A DNA stretch of 64,000 bases from an uncultured Dyadobacter sp. (GTDB lineage Bacteria; Bacteroidota; Bacteroidia; Cytophagales; Spirosomataceae), in assembly GCF_946482605.1 (NCBI RefSeq), contig NZ_CAMLSE010000020.1, positions 62,001-126,000 on the forward strand. Reading direction: 5' to 3'. Shown here piece after piece: positions 9,020 through 17,906 of this stretch (positions within the stretch are counted from its first letter, which is position 1; each line of letters opens with the position of its first letter). The notes below the pieces were generated by a model. That model made no database searches. It was given only the letters and a program-made list of their open reading frames with translations, and was not told where the DNA came from. Position numbers and translations under genes: made by a program.

Positions 9020-10168
9020 TCAGCAGACGGTTAGCAAGCAGAACATGTACGAAAAGCGCGAGCTTTCCGGTACTGCCAGCAATATTTTTTCACCTTTTTT
9101 CAGCGCTTTGCTATTGAATACCTCTTCCAGCATCATATAAATGGAAGCCGCCCCCACGTTACCTTTCGTCACCAGGTTGGTATACCACTTTTCCTTGGGA
9201 ATAGGCATTCCATTTTCTTTGAAAAACTCATCGATCTTGCTTTCAAAGAAATAACTCGACAGGTGCGGCAGAAAGTAGCTCACATCCTCAATGGTCACCC
9301 CTTTTTTGATCAGAATATCTTTCAGCTTGGCAAAACCCAATTTAACGATTTTTTCACCTAAAAGCTTCACGTCCTGCTTGATACTGAACACGGATTGGTC
9401 CTGGATCTGAGCGGCGCTGAAATCCTTGTAGCTTTTCAGCGAACCGTCTTCGAGTTTATCGGCTCCCATGTACATGCAAGCCTCTACCTCATTGGCATAC
9501 GAGCAACCCTCAATCCAGTCGATTTTCAATGAAATGCCTTCGCTGTTGGGCTGCGATTCCACCAGAAATGCACCCGCCCCGTCCGAAAGCATCCAGCGCA
9601 GAAAGTCCTTCTCGAAGGCCAGGTATGGGTTCTTTTCAAGCTTGACGAGCTGCTGTACTTCGTCCTCGAACTGATCCGAGCGCAGTACCGGTGAGAGCAG
9701 CTCCGAGGCGCATGCCACGGCCTTTTGTTTTTCGCCCAGCTTCACGGCCATGTAGGCATACTTGAATGCATGCATACCCGCGCAGCACACACCCGAAGGC
9801 GAGACCACCTCGATAGATCCGGCTTCCGGCAGATTACCGTGCACCATTGAGCCATGCGAAGGCATCAGCTGATCGGGGCTGGAAGTGGCACAGCTCAGCA
9901 GGTCCATCCCGCTGATCTCTGCGGGGTTATCTTGAAACAAATTCCTGATCGCCAGAGCGGCCATCTCCGCATTCGTATGCGTATAGGTGCCATCCTTGCG
10001 CAACGCGTAGTATCTGTTTTTGATACCATTGTTACGCAGCACAATGGCTTTTGACTTCGAAGGTTTTCCGTTGATGTATCCTAAATATTCTTCCATTTCC
10101 TCATTGGAAACGGACTCATTCGGTAAAAACTTGGCAATCCTTGTAATATATGCTTCTGACATTATCAT
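9020..10168 (-). CDS. darB: DarB-like beta-ketoacyl-ACP synthase III
   Basis: This is a KAS III-fold enzyme. In dialkylresorcinol synthesis, DarB loads or condenses a beta-ketoacyl unit that DarA then joins to a second acyl thioester to form the cyclohexanedione precursor. The sequence shows SPSGVCCAGMHAFKYA with the predicted catalytic cysteine at 129 (or 128), and an N-terminal FLPNESVSNEE region typical of DarB and OleA-like thiolases. ATG 10168 overlaps the darA stop as ATGA, supporting coupled translation; ATG 10162 is an alternative. The start chosen here gives 382 residues. The name rests on the pairing with DarA as well as on sequence. Confidence 0.85.
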   Translation of the reverse strand: MIMSEAYITRIAKFLPNESVSNEEMEEYLGYINGKPSKSKAIVLRNNGIKNRYYALRKDGTYTHTNAEMAALAIRNLFQDNPAEISGMDLLSCATSSPDQLMPSHGSMVHGNLPEAGSIEVVSPSGVCCAGMHAFKYAYMAVKLGEKQKAVACASELLSPVLRSDQFEDEVQQLVKLEKNPYLAFEKDFLRWMLSDGAGAFLVESQPNSEGISLKIDWIEGCSYANEVEACMYMGADKLEDGSLKSYKDFSAAQIQDQSVFSIKQDVKLLGEKIVKLGFAKLKDILIKKGVTIEDVSYFLPHLSSYFFESKIDEFFKENGMPIPKEKWYTNLVTKGNVGAASIYMMLEEVFNSKALKKGEKILLAVPESSRFSYMFCLLTVC

Positions 10169-11073
10169 TTGGTTTCTACACCACAAAAGTATTCTTTTTT
10201 CTTCTTAATCGCATTGGCGGCAAACGGGGCGATCAGTAACCGGTAGGTTGTCACCAGCACCGGCGCAACCATAAAAAGCGCTACCAGCAGGTAATACTTA
10301 AAAAAGCCGACAAGCCTTTTGCGTTTTTCCGGCGTGGTTCCTTTCGTCTTGATCAGATTGGCCCAGATCCGGAAAAGTTTCTTGGCCCGTCCCTCAATAA
10401 AGAGGATATCGGTCGGTATCTCAATCAGGCCCGTGGCCATGATCTCTTTCTGTAAATCCGCGTATTGGCCGCTATCGAAAGACTTCCTGACAATGGCTCC
10501 GAAACGGGAGGCACTCCGGATGTCCTGATCGCTGATTCCGGGCTTGGGAAAAATCCCCCATTTGCGGTCCTTACGGCCGGTAAGCATCCAATGCAGGATC
10601 GTTACCGCGCTGACCAGGTTCGAAACGCGGTCCATCAGCGGGATATTGCCTACCAGCTTTCCGCCTGCGTCGGCGATCCGCTTTTTGATGCTTTCCTGCG
10701 AATTGAGCCACATATTCCGGCCTCCGATCACGGTCACGATGGGCGTATCTCTGACCCGGGCTTTGAAGCCAGGGCTATGCAGCAGCGCCGTGATCGGCAA
10801 CGATGGTGACAGGAACCAGGGCTGATAACCGAGCACGATCAGATCGTAGCGTTCGGCGCCGAAATGCAACGGTTGCAGCTCGATCACGTCTTCCTGCACA
10901 CATTCAGGCATTTTATCAAAAAACTCGTCGCTGGTCCAGGGGAATACAAAGGGGCTCGCCGGAAAAATCTCCAATCGCTCTACTGTCTCAGGCTCGAACG
11001 GTTGCAGGAACTGATCGATAATTTCATTCAACTGACCTGATTGAGAGTAGTTTACAACTAAAATATTTTTCAT
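10165..11073 (-). CDS. darA: DarA-like dialkylresorcinol condensing enzyme
   Basis: This 302-residue protein begins with a flavodoxin-like fold (ILVVNYSQSGQ phosphate loop, YDLIVLGYQPWFLSPSLP, VTVIGGRNMW) and ends in a hydrophobic segment (about 268-292) that may tether it to the membrane. DarA-family proteins condense two acyl-derived units into a 2,5-dialkylcyclohexane-1,3-dione, later oxidised to the dialkylresorcinol. It is translationally coupled to darB by a 4-base overlap. The DarA/DarB pair is the strongest marker that the locus makes the resorcinol half of a flexirubin or a free dialkylresorcinol. I see no separate DarC-type aromatising oxidase in the window. Confidence 0.88.
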   Translation of the reverse strand: MKNILVVNYSQSGQLNEIIDQFLQPFEPETVERLEIFPASPFVFPWTSDEFFDKMPECVQEDVIELQPLHFGAERYDLIVLGYQPWFLSPSLPITALLHSPGFKARVRDTPIVTVIGGRNMWLNSQESIKKRIADAGGKLVGNIPLMDRVSNLVSAVTILHWMLTGRKDRKWGIFPKPGISDQDIRSASRFGAIVRKSFDSGQYADLQKEIMATGLIEIPTDILFIEGRAKKLFRIWANLIKTKGTTPEKRKRLVGFFKYYLLVALFMVAPVLVTTYRLLIAPFAANAIKKKKEYFCGVETK

Positions 11074-11100
11074 TTATCCGCAATCCTGTTAATGCAATCC

Positions 11101-11583
11101 CTATTTCAGATCCGACTCTTTCAATACTTTCGAATCCCTGGCGTAATCGGTGATGACCGTTTTCAGATCAGCATCCAGCTTGTCGAAGCCCGAAACCACT
11201 GCCTGCTTATCGGCATCTATTTCTTTGTTGTATTTCAAAATTCCAGGCGCATGCTCCTGTACCGTAAGGCGCAGAAAGCGGAATTCGGTGTTGCCCGGGT
11301 TGCTGTTGATTTCATCTTCAAGCAGATGAGCCCCCTTTTTGAAAGTCTTCACCTTCCCTCCTACCCCTTTTACAAAACCAGCTTTTTTCATCGTCAGTGC
11401 ACCCTTATAGGCATTCACCTTTGGCGAAACCTTCTCACTTTCCAGTCGGGCAAGCACTTTGTCGATCGACTCCTCTTCCCCGCTCGACAAGGCTTTGTAA
11501 TAGGCCAGCTTGTCGATTTGCGCATGAACTGTCAAAACCATTGTAAACAGACAGGCCACGCTAACCACCAAAAACCGCTTCAT
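11101..11583 (-). CDS. Secreted uncharacterised protein upstream of darA
   Basis: This 160-residue protein has a clear signal peptide (MKRFLVVSVACLFTMVLTVHA, cleavage about residue 22) and a mature helical region with LDKVLARLE-like and NPGNTEFRFLRL segments reminiscent of a repeat-type helical fold. No domain is recognised. It ends 27 bases before darA and follows the methyltransferase by 42 bases on the same strand. An exported periplasmic protein within the pigment locus could help move or house the lipophilic pigment, but that is inferred from position. Confidence 0.72.
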   Translation of the reverse strand: MKRFLVVSVACLFTMVLTVHAQIDKLAYYKALSSGEEESIDKVLARLESEKVSPKVNAYKGALTMKKAGFVKGVGGKVKTFKKGAHLLEDEINSNPGNTEFRFLRLTVQEHAPGILKYNKEIDADKQAVVSGFDKLDADLKTVITDYARDSKVLKESDLK

Positions 11584-11625
11584 ACCAATCTATATTTACG
11601 TATTTCAGACAAAAAAGGATCAGGC

Positions 11626-12684
11626 CTAGGCCTTTTTCCTGCATTCCAGGATCGTGTGGTAGCTATCGCCAATCAATGGGTAAGTCTGCACCACTTCGAA
11701 CCCGGCCTGTGCCACAAGTTCTTTCATCACCCCGACCCTGTACATTTTACTGTTACCGTTGGCCATAATTGTAAAATACAAAGATGTAGCCACCAGGCTA
11801 TAATGTGCAGCAGGATAATTCTGGTTATCAAAAAATGGTTCCAGGATAAATAAAGTCGTATCCGGGGACGCGGCCTGAAATGCATTTTCCAGGATCTGCA
11901 CGATCTGCTCCTTTGAAAAACAGTCCAGGAACTGGCTCATCCAGATCACATCGGCTCCCTGAGGTATTTTCTGGGCGGTATCCAGCAGGTCGATCGCGTG
12001 AAAATCGATACGGTTCAGCAGTCCTCTTTCAGTCGCATTGGCTCTGGCTACATTGAGCTGAACCGGCAAGTCGAGTATTTTAATCCTCACATCCGGGTCG
12101 TGGTCGCAGCAGGCGAACGACCATTTGCCGGTATTGCCGCCAATGTCGAAGATCATCCCGGGCTTTTTAGAAAATACGATTTTCAAAGCATCCGGAAACG
12201 CATTGTCGGAGTAGTAATGATCAAACTCAAACCAGGAAGTTTTGGCAGGCTCCGGCAAAATCGATAGCCCCTCATAGATCGTCGGCCAGTCGCCCAGTTC
12301 TTTCAGGCCCTCGGGCTTGCCATTCACGATGCTTTCGGTCATGTGTTTGGCGCCCAGGTAACAGACATCCTGCATGAAATTCATGTTGACCCGCGTCATT
12401 TCATCTTTCAGCAAAAAGAAGCCTACCTTGCTGATCCGGACGATCTCGTTCTCTATCTCTACTACGCCCAGTATTTCAGCAGCTTCCAGCAGAAGCGTCA
12501 CGCCATATTCGGAAACATTCACATTTTCGATAATGTTGCCAATGCTGATCCCCTTGCGGTTTTCGCTGATATACTGCAAAATACCCAGATCCCGCAAGGC
12601 GATCACCGATTGAAAATACATCGGCCCAAACGCTATCTTCTGTGCTTCATATTTGGCTTCGATAGCCGACAATTCTTTTTTCAT
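11626..12684 (-). CDS. SAM-dependent O-methyltransferase family protein
   Basis: This 352-residue protein has an N-terminal winged-helix dimerisation domain (about 20-110) and a C-terminal Rossmann domain with the SAM-binding loop FDIGGNTGKW, an acidic LDLPVQL motif and a WMSQFLDCFSKE segment. That is the plant-type O-methyltransferase 2 layout also used by bacterial natural-product enzymes. It overlaps the upstream DUF218 gene by 4 bases (ATGA). In a flexirubin locus a methyl group on the aromatic ring or resorcinol is a plausible target; the real acceptor cannot be read from sequence. Confidence 0.85.
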   Translation of the reverse strand: MKKELSAIEAKYEAQKIAFGPMYFQSVIALRDLGILQYISENRKGISIGNIIENVNVSEYGVTLLLEAAEILGVVEIENEIVRISKVGFFLLKDEMTRVNMNFMQDVCYLGAKHMTESIVNGKPEGLKELGDWPTIYEGLSILPEPAKTSWFEFDHYYSDNAFPDALKIVFSKKPGMIFDIGGNTGKWSFACCDHDPDVRIKILDLPVQLNVARANATERGLLNRIDFHAIDLLDTAQKIPQGADVIWMSQFLDCFSKEQIVQILENAFQAASPDTTLFILEPFFDNQNYPAAHYSLVATSLYFTIMANGNSKMYRVGVMKELVAQAGFEVVQTYPLIGDSYHTILECRKKA

Positions 12685-13421
12685 TGTACGCTTTTATTGT
12701 TCCCTGACTGTTCGGAAGAGGGTATCATCCTGTCCTTATATCTTCTTCGGTATTTTTGTTTCTTCAAATCTTCTTCATGCCACACGATATACTTCCCCAT
12801 TGTACCCCGGAAACGCTTGAAAAACCCCTCTTTGTGAGAGAGCTTCACAAAACCTTCCCTGACGAGCGCATTACTCTGATCGGCCTTAGGTTCGTACACG
12901 TTCAGTGTCTTGACGGTGTCGATCACGGTGGGCAGCAACCTGACGGGCAGTTCGTACTTTTTAATGAACTTGCGCATGTAGCTCGTCTGGATCGGGTCGG
13001 TGGAAAGCGCAACTTTCGTAAAGCCCTTATCCTTCGCGAGCCGGTAGGAATAATATACGTTTTCGGTGCTGTGCTGCGCTTTTTCCTCGGTAAACAGATG
13101 CTCCCGCGGAACGCCCAGGGCGTGCGCATAGTTGGCCATTACACGGCTTTCGATATAGGGTGTAGCCACGGCCGAACCCGAGAAAATGATGTTTTTAGTA
13201 TAGCCTTTGGAATACAGATAGTAGGCCCAATGGATACGCAGTTGCAGTACCATATCCCATTTCTCACCATTATAGGGATAGCCCGGAACAATGATAGCGT
13301 CATACGGAGCCTGTTTCGCATCCTGATGAAAAGCCTTCGCAGCTGAACGGTACAACATCTTACCGCAGCCGGTAAAGAGCAGGCATACGATCAGCAGAAA
13401 AAACGAATGGGCTATGCGCAC
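12681..13421 (-). CDS. DUF218 (YdcF/SanA/ElyC-like) lipoprotein
   Basis: This 246-residue protein begins with a lipoprotein signal (lipobox LFTGC at about 16-20) and contains the DUF218 fold: AIIVPGYPY, a central IIFSGSAVATPYIESRVM segment and HSTENVYYS. Family members such as SanA and ElyC affect cell-envelope integrity, and their biochemical activity is unsettled. The start is a GTG at 13421. It overlaps the methyltransferase start by 4 bases, so the two genes are translated together. A link to pigment deposition in the outer membrane is inferred from that coupling only. Confidence 0.8.
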   Translation of the reverse strand: MRIAHSFFLLIVCLLFTGCGKMLYRSAAKAFHQDAKQAPYDAIIVPGYPYNGEKWDMVLQLRIHWAYYLYSKGYTKNIIFSGSAVATPYIESRVMANYAHALGVPREHLFTEEKAQHSTENVYYSYRLAKDKGFTKVALSTDPIQTSYMRKFIKKYELPVRLLPTVIDTVKTLNVYEPKADQSNALVREGFVKLSHKEGFFKRFRGTMGKYIVWHEEDLKKQKYRRRYKDRMIPSSEQSGNNKSVQ

Positions 13422-13447
13422 GATAATGGGTTAGCGGTTTTAAACAG

Positions 13448-13494
13448 TAAGCTGTGAAATGTTCACCATACTCAGGCAAACAGATCACAGCTTA
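13448..13494 (-). repeat. Inverted repeat between two pigment-locus genes
   Basis: TAAGCTGTGA at 13448-13457 is perfectly complementary to TCACAGCTTA at 13485-13494, with a 27-base loop. It lies in the 138-base gap between the 13560 gene and the DUF218 gene. The loop is long and the U-tract poor, so it may be an operator or a weak terminator that divides the run. Confidence 0.45.
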
Positions 13495-13559
13495 TTAAAA
13501 GAATGATATGGTATCGGTAATCAATCTGAGCATTAAAAATAAGCAATTCTATTTACTTT

Positions 13560-14195
13560 TTATGCCTTGAATGATTTGCTCCACTTTTTAAAGAGGTTTT
13601 TGTCGATCTCCTGGTTGATCTTATAGACACCTCCGGCCCAATAGTTGCGAAAACCGAAGCCGCCCGCCTTACCTTCCACTTTTTCGGTGTGCAGCACCTT
13701 CTTTGTAGCCAGATCGATAAAGGTCACCCAAACGACCAGCTTCTCGGAGGTCTTGTTCAGGCTTTCGACCACATACACCAGGCCGATGCCGTCTTTTTCA
13801 CTTAATGTATACTTTGCAGCCGCCTTTTTGACCTGATCTTCGGTCAACGCCGATTCGTCGTCGGTGATATTTTTCTCCACATTCACCGATTTGTTGAGCT
13901 TGACCATGTCCTCTACCTTGGACTTATACTGATCGTCTTTCAGGTTGAATGCCTTTTGAAGCGAAAACTTCTTCGGTTCAAGCTCGATCAGATTGTTCCA
14001 GCTTACGATATGCTGGTTCTGGATAGCCATAGGGTCGGTAAAACCGATTTTGCCGATATACTTGGCCTGGGTGAAATCAAGTCCGAGAAAAACCAGCTTG
14101 CCTTTTCCCGAGAACAGATCAGCCATGGTGTTATCTGCCGTAGCGACCGTAGCGGCATTAAACAAAACGAATGCAATCAGTAACAACTTTTTCAT
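13560..14195 (-). CDS. Secreted uncharacterised protein
   Basis: A 211-residue protein with a signal peptide (MKKLLLIAFVLFNAATVATA) and an alpha/beta mature region (GKLVFLGLDFTQAKYIG, KLVVWVTFIDLATKKVLHTEKVEG). The second segment resembles sensor-like or lipoprotein-type beta sheets in which a value is compared with one previously stored, but I recognise no family. It follows the 14220 gene by 24 bases; both have signal peptides, so they look like a pair of envelope proteins. A palindrome lies downstream, which may separate this pair from the pigment genes. Confidence 0.7.
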   Translation of the reverse strand: MKKLLLIAFVLFNAATVATADNTMADLFSGKGKLVFLGLDFTQAKYIGKIGFTDPMAIQNQHIVSWNNLIELEPKKFSLQKAFNLKDDQYKSKVEDMVKLNKSVNVEKNITDDESALTEDQVKKAAAKYTLSEKDGIGLVYVVESLNKTSEKLVVWVTFIDLATKKVLHTEKVEGKAGGFGFRNYWAGGVYKINQEIDKNLFKKWSKSFKA

Positions 14196-14219
14196 AACAC
14201 AGATATTTAGGAACGTTGG

Positions 14220-14834
14220 TTATTTGAGTTTTTTATCCAGAAACGCCGCCAGTGATTTGCCTGCCTTGGCATAGGATTCGGCAATGCGGACACCGGTTTC
14301 AAAGTCGAAACCGCCGAACTGACCGCCAGGTACATTTCTCATGGCAATTTCAGCAACTTTCTTTGATTTGCTCGCAGATTCTACCAGGTCAACTTCATAG
14401 TCAACATATGCATTCTTGCGCATGACGCCTACGTTGAAGCCGGGCTCGATAAATTTGGTTTTCACGATCAGCGTGTACTGCGCATCGGGCCGGTTCTTAA
14501 CAGCCGTCAGGCCTTTGTCTTCCAGACCTTTATTGAAAAGCTCTTCAAACTTGGGCTCATAACGGCCCTTACGGTCTTCTACCCAGGCCTTTTTCCAGGT
14601 ATCGCCCTTGCCGGCTTCCTTGGCGTTGTACTCAGCTGATTTCTTATCGAGGTATTCCTGCTCAGTGGCAAATTTACCTACTCCAAATTCGGAATAATCG
14701 TATTCAACGTTAACGGTTTTCTGACCTGCCAGAACGCTCACGTCGCCTGATCTGAGGTCAACCCGCTGGGCAACGGATACGTCTGCGGCCAGGAACGTAA
14801 TGGCCATTAGGGACGCGCAAATGAACTTTTTCAT
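14220..14834 (-). CDS. Secreted uncharacterised protein, partner of the 13560 gene
   Basis: A 204-residue protein with a signal peptide (cleavage after about AQ at residue 23). The mature part contains GQKTVNVEYDYS, an internal basic/acidic stretch, and YTLIVKTKFIEPGFNVG followed by a VDYEVDLVES strand. That layout resembles DUF4136-like or outer-membrane-assembly lipoprotein folds without a lipobox. It is followed within 24 bases by another secreted protein gene. No function can be assigned; location inside the pigment run could be incidental. Confidence 0.7.
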   Translation of the reverse strand: MKKFICASLMAITFLAADVSVAQRVDLRSGDVSVLAGQKTVNVEYDYSEFGVGKFATEQEYLDKKSAEYNAKEAGKGDTWKKAWVEDRKGRYEPKFEELFNKGLEDKGLTAVKNRPDAQYTLIVKTKFIEPGFNVGVMRKNAYVDYEVDLVESASKSKKVAEIAMRNVPGGQFGGFDFETGVRIAESYAKAGKSLAAFLDKKLK

Positions 14835-14867
14835 GATAGTAAATTTATTTTTATGGTAATAGAGGCG

Positions 14868-16118
14868 TCAAATATAGACCAATTTTTCAGGTTTGCGTTT
14901 CTCCTGTTTGTAGATCCGGAAAGTTAGTTCTTCAGCGGTTACGAAAGTCAGTGAGGGGGATACGCGGAGCCTGGATTTAAACAAAGAATGCATCATATCC
15001 TTGAATGCCGTCGTCTGTAACTGCATCGGCAGTACAATGCTGATCTCGTCATTGCCGAACTCATTTTTAGATACGACCACCTGGTACAATTCAATTTCCT
15101 TGACAGCGTCCAGCACATCAAAAAGAGCAGGTGGAAATATGGTCGTCCCCTTGAATTTGATCATCTGCTGCTTGCGTCCTACGACGGGTCCCAGGCGCGG
15201 GCTTGTGCGCCCGCATGCGCAGGGCTGATGATAGACGTGGCAGAGATCTCCGGTTTTGTAGCGCAGCAACGGCATTCCCTCTACGCCTAGCGTTGTGACC
15301 ACGACTTCGCCCATTTCGCCGTCTGAAACGGCTCGCCCATCTTCGTCGACTACTTCCAGAATAAGCAGATCCGGGTTCAGGTGCCCGCCCTTTCCTTCAC
15401 CGCATTCGGTAAAAGCGGCGCCCATTTCGGTGGAAGCATAGGTTGAATACAGTTTCACCTCCCATTGCGAGGTAATGCGCTTGCCCAGCTCATTCAATGA
15501 AAAATCCGGGTTACGGATCGGCTCGCCGATGCAGATAATGGATTTAATGCTCGATGAGCGGAAATCAATATCGTTGGCCACCGCATAGTCGATCAGCCGG
15601 GGAATAAAGGAGGGAATGGCGATGATCACTGTGGGTGAAAACCGCTGGATCGACTCCCACTGCAGGAATGGCGCTCCCGGCCCGACGCGGATCATCCCTG
15701 CACCCATTTTGCGCGCGCCCATCCAGTAGGCCAGACCGGCCATGAAACGGCGGTCGATGGTGGTCATTAATTGGTAAATATCGTCTTCCGAACCGCCCGC
15801 ACAGCGGAATGACTCCGCTTCGTTGGTAGCAAGCCTTTCAACGTCCGAGTCCGTTAGGTAGAATGCCACCGGATCGCTGAGCGTGCCAGAGGTCGTTACA
15901 AAATCGGTAATGCGGCTTTTGGGTACGCACAGGAAGTCGTCGTTATACTGGGCCAGATCGTCTTTGGTGGTAAATGGCAGCACCGCCAGATCAGCGACGG
16001 ACTTGATTGCGTCGACATTGATATTCTGCTCTCGGAAAATCCGCTTATAGTAGTTTGAATAATTTGAAATGTGCAGCAAAAGCTGCTGCAATGCAGGCTG
16101 CTGTGTTTCGAGACTCAT
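14868..16118 (-). CDS. Adenylate-forming ligase, phenylacetate-CoA ligase family
   Basis: This is an ANL-superfamily enzyme that activates a carboxylic acid with ATP. Motifs visible are FVTTSGTLSDP (P-loop), YSTYASTEMG (A5), LLRYKTGDLC (A7) and GRKQQMIKFKGTTIFP (A8 with downstream hinge), plus a CACGR metal-like motif of the PaaK family. The chosen ATG at 16118 gives 416 residues; the frame opens earlier only with a TTG. Flexirubin clusters carry a related ligase thought to activate the aromatic starter acid (for example a coumarate) for loading on ACP or CoA. That substrate is inferred. Confidence 0.85.
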   Translation of the reverse strand: MSLETQQPALQQLLLHISNYSNYYKRIFREQNINVDAIKSVADLAVLPFTTKDDLAQYNDDFLCVPKSRITDFVTTSGTLSDPVAFYLTDSDVERLATNEAESFRCAGGSEDDIYQLMTTIDRRFMAGLAYWMGARKMGAGMIRVGPGAPFLQWESIQRFSPTVIIAIPSFIPRLIDYAVANDIDFRSSSIKSIICIGEPIRNPDFSLNELGKRITSQWEVKLYSTYASTEMGAAFTECGEGKGGHLNPDLLILEVVDEDGRAVSDGEMGEVVVTTLGVEGMPLLRYKTGDLCHVYHQPCACGRTSPRLGPVVGRKQQMIKFKGTTIFPPALFDVLDAVKEIELYQVVVSKNEFGNDEISIVLPMQLQTTAFKDMMHSLFKSRLRVSPSLTFVTAEELTFRIYKQEKRKPEKLVYI

Positions 16119-16163
16119 GGCAATCAAAAGTTGGTATGAAAATCTGAAAATAGATGAAAGACA

Positions 16164-17849
16164 TCAATTCTTGCCCTGCTTGCTTTCGGCTATGCGCTCA
16201 CGGATCATTTTTTCTTCGTTCAATGAAGAGACCTCATGCTTCAATGCCTGCTGATAATAGCCGATCGCTTTGTTGGAATCCCCTTTTTTCTGATGATACT
16301 GCCCCAGGAAAAAATACGGAAGGTAGCTCTGCGCGTTGTTGGCGACAAATGCCTGCTCATCCTGCGGCGTCAGCGAAAGCGGCGCATCCAGCATTACATA
16401 TTTAGTGATTTTCTGCTTCACGGATTTAAATGCCTCAAACTTTTTGTAATCCGCAGATCCCAGGAAAGGATCGCGGTCGATTTCCAGCGAATCAAATGAC
16501 TGAAAATCACCTTTCTGAGCAAAAATGCGATTCAAATCGTATCCTACAAACTCGCCGAGCTGGTAAGGCGGCGCTGAGATCCAGAACTCCTTTTTCGCAG
16601 GCTTGAAAACGATCCCGTGATGCGCGATGAGCTGATTAAGCAATTTGGAATTGCCGTAGCCTATGAATTTATCGTCTACGCCTTTCTGGTCGCGCAGAAT
16701 CCCCGCTGCCTGGTTTACATCCATCGGATAAGCGCGGCCCATGAGCTGCGTCATCCGGTCGAATCGCGCCTTGGAGTCCGTATCCTTGATATTATTAATA
16801 TTCACCGAATCCTTCACAAATGCATTGCTCTGGTAATGATTGGCGCAAACGAGTGCATCCTTGCCCGAGTCGTACACATCCATTTTCTGTGGTGACTTCT
16901 CGATGATTATTGCCTTATCATCGGCCGCCGAGCCAATCAGCAAAGATTCGGAAACGAACGTCTCGCTTTTGGAAGCGATTTTTCGCGCTTCTTCAATGGT
17001 ACCGGCATATTGCAGGATTTCCCTGGCCAAAATAGAAATGGGCTCTTTCGCCCCGAAGGGAATATCCGATTTCGAAGCATTGAGCGTCACGGTAATGCCC
17101 CTTTCGTTGATCCCGGATACCACGCCCGTAAGCCCCGCCCAGGCGTAGGAGGCGAATTTGTAGCCCTTGTCGGGGTTCATAAAAACAATCAGCTTGTCCT
17201 CGGCAAAGGCATCGCCCATATAGAAATCGAAATTTCTTGCAATGAGCAAAGTGGAATCACTGGTAAGCGAATGGTTGACCGCGAACGAGGTGCAGCCTAC
17301 CATATTCAGGTCCGTGAGCGCGTGGCCGATGTCGTGGGCTGCGTGGTAGTTGAGAATGCGGTAATATTTGGGCCCGATGTAATTGAACTGGTCCGAAAAA
17401 GACTGCGAAACACCGTAAATCTCCTGCTGGTTTTCCTTGGGAATGTATTTGTAAATATCGCGGTTGAACCAGCCCACAAAACCTTTCAGCACTTGCAGGA
17501 ATATCGCGCTCGGGATCATTTCCTTGATTTGACCTACAAAATGCACCTCCTGCTTTTCCATCAGCTCCTGGGCGAGGATGCCGTAAATGAGCCCGCGTTC
17601 GTAAGGAGCGCCTTCCAGATACATTTCCCAAATGCCGTGTTTGTTCTTTCTGAGCCAGTTGTTGCCCACGCGGTAATGGTTCTCTCCCACCTGCTCGCGT
17701 TTGTAACTTTCGACAGTTTTAGTACTTTCAAGCTCCGGACTTGGTACCCGGATACGCCACAGGAACAACCCGAAGAGTATGCCGAGGATCAGAAGGACAA
17801 CGAATAATACTCGGAGCGCAGAACGCAGAACTTTGTTTTTAGGCCACAT
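16164..17849 (-). CDS. C45-family acyltransferase/hydrolase-like protein with TPR-like tail
   Basis: This 561-residue protein has an N-terminal membrane anchor (about 8-30) and an extracytoplasmic NTN-hydrolase domain resembling acyl-CoA:6-aminopenicillanate acyltransferase. The mature nucleophile is predicted to be Cys186 in MVGCTSFAV, followed by LLIARNFDFYMG and GVVSGINERGITVTLNAS. The last 60 residues (YLPYFFLGQYHQKKGDSNKA) look like one TPR repeat. Family members self-cleave before the cysteine and hydrolyse or transfer amide or ester acyl groups. It is the first gene of the minus-strand run, divergent from the phosphopantetheinyl transferase with 57 bases between starts. Confidence 0.8.
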   Translation of the reverse strand: MWPKNKVLRSALRVLFVVLLILGILFGLFLWRIRVPSPELESTKTVESYKREQVGENHYRVGNNWLRKNKHGIWEMYLEGAPYERGLIYGILAQELMEKQEVHFVGQIKEMIPSAIFLQVLKGFVGWFNRDIYKYIPKENQQEIYGVSQSFSDQFNYIGPKYYRILNYHAAHDIGHALTDLNMVGCTSFAVNHSLTSDSTLLIARNFDFYMGDAFAEDKLIVFMNPDKGYKFASYAWAGLTGVVSGINERGITVTLNASKSDIPFGAKEPISILAREILQYAGTIEEARKIASKSETFVSESLLIGSAADDKAIIIEKSPQKMDVYDSGKDALVCANHYQSNAFVKDSVNINNIKDTDSKARFDRMTQLMGRAYPMDVNQAAGILRDQKGVDDKFIGYGNSKLLNQLIAHHGIVFKPAKKEFWISAPPYQLGEFVGYDLNRIFAQKGDFQSFDSLEIDRDPFLGSADYKKFEAFKSVKQKITKYVMLDAPLSLTPQDEQAFVANNAQSYLPYFFLGQYHQKKGDSNKAIGYYQQALKHEVSSLNEEKMIRERIAESKQGKN

Positions 17850-17906
17850 AAATCAGCAGAAGGGCGCATCATGTGACACCTCATCTGGTATCAAAATTAG
17901 CAATAA

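Noticed and set aside
11092..11853. 253-residue plus-strand open frame
   Set aside because: It lies opposite two well-supported minus-strand genes and has no domain or signal of its own.
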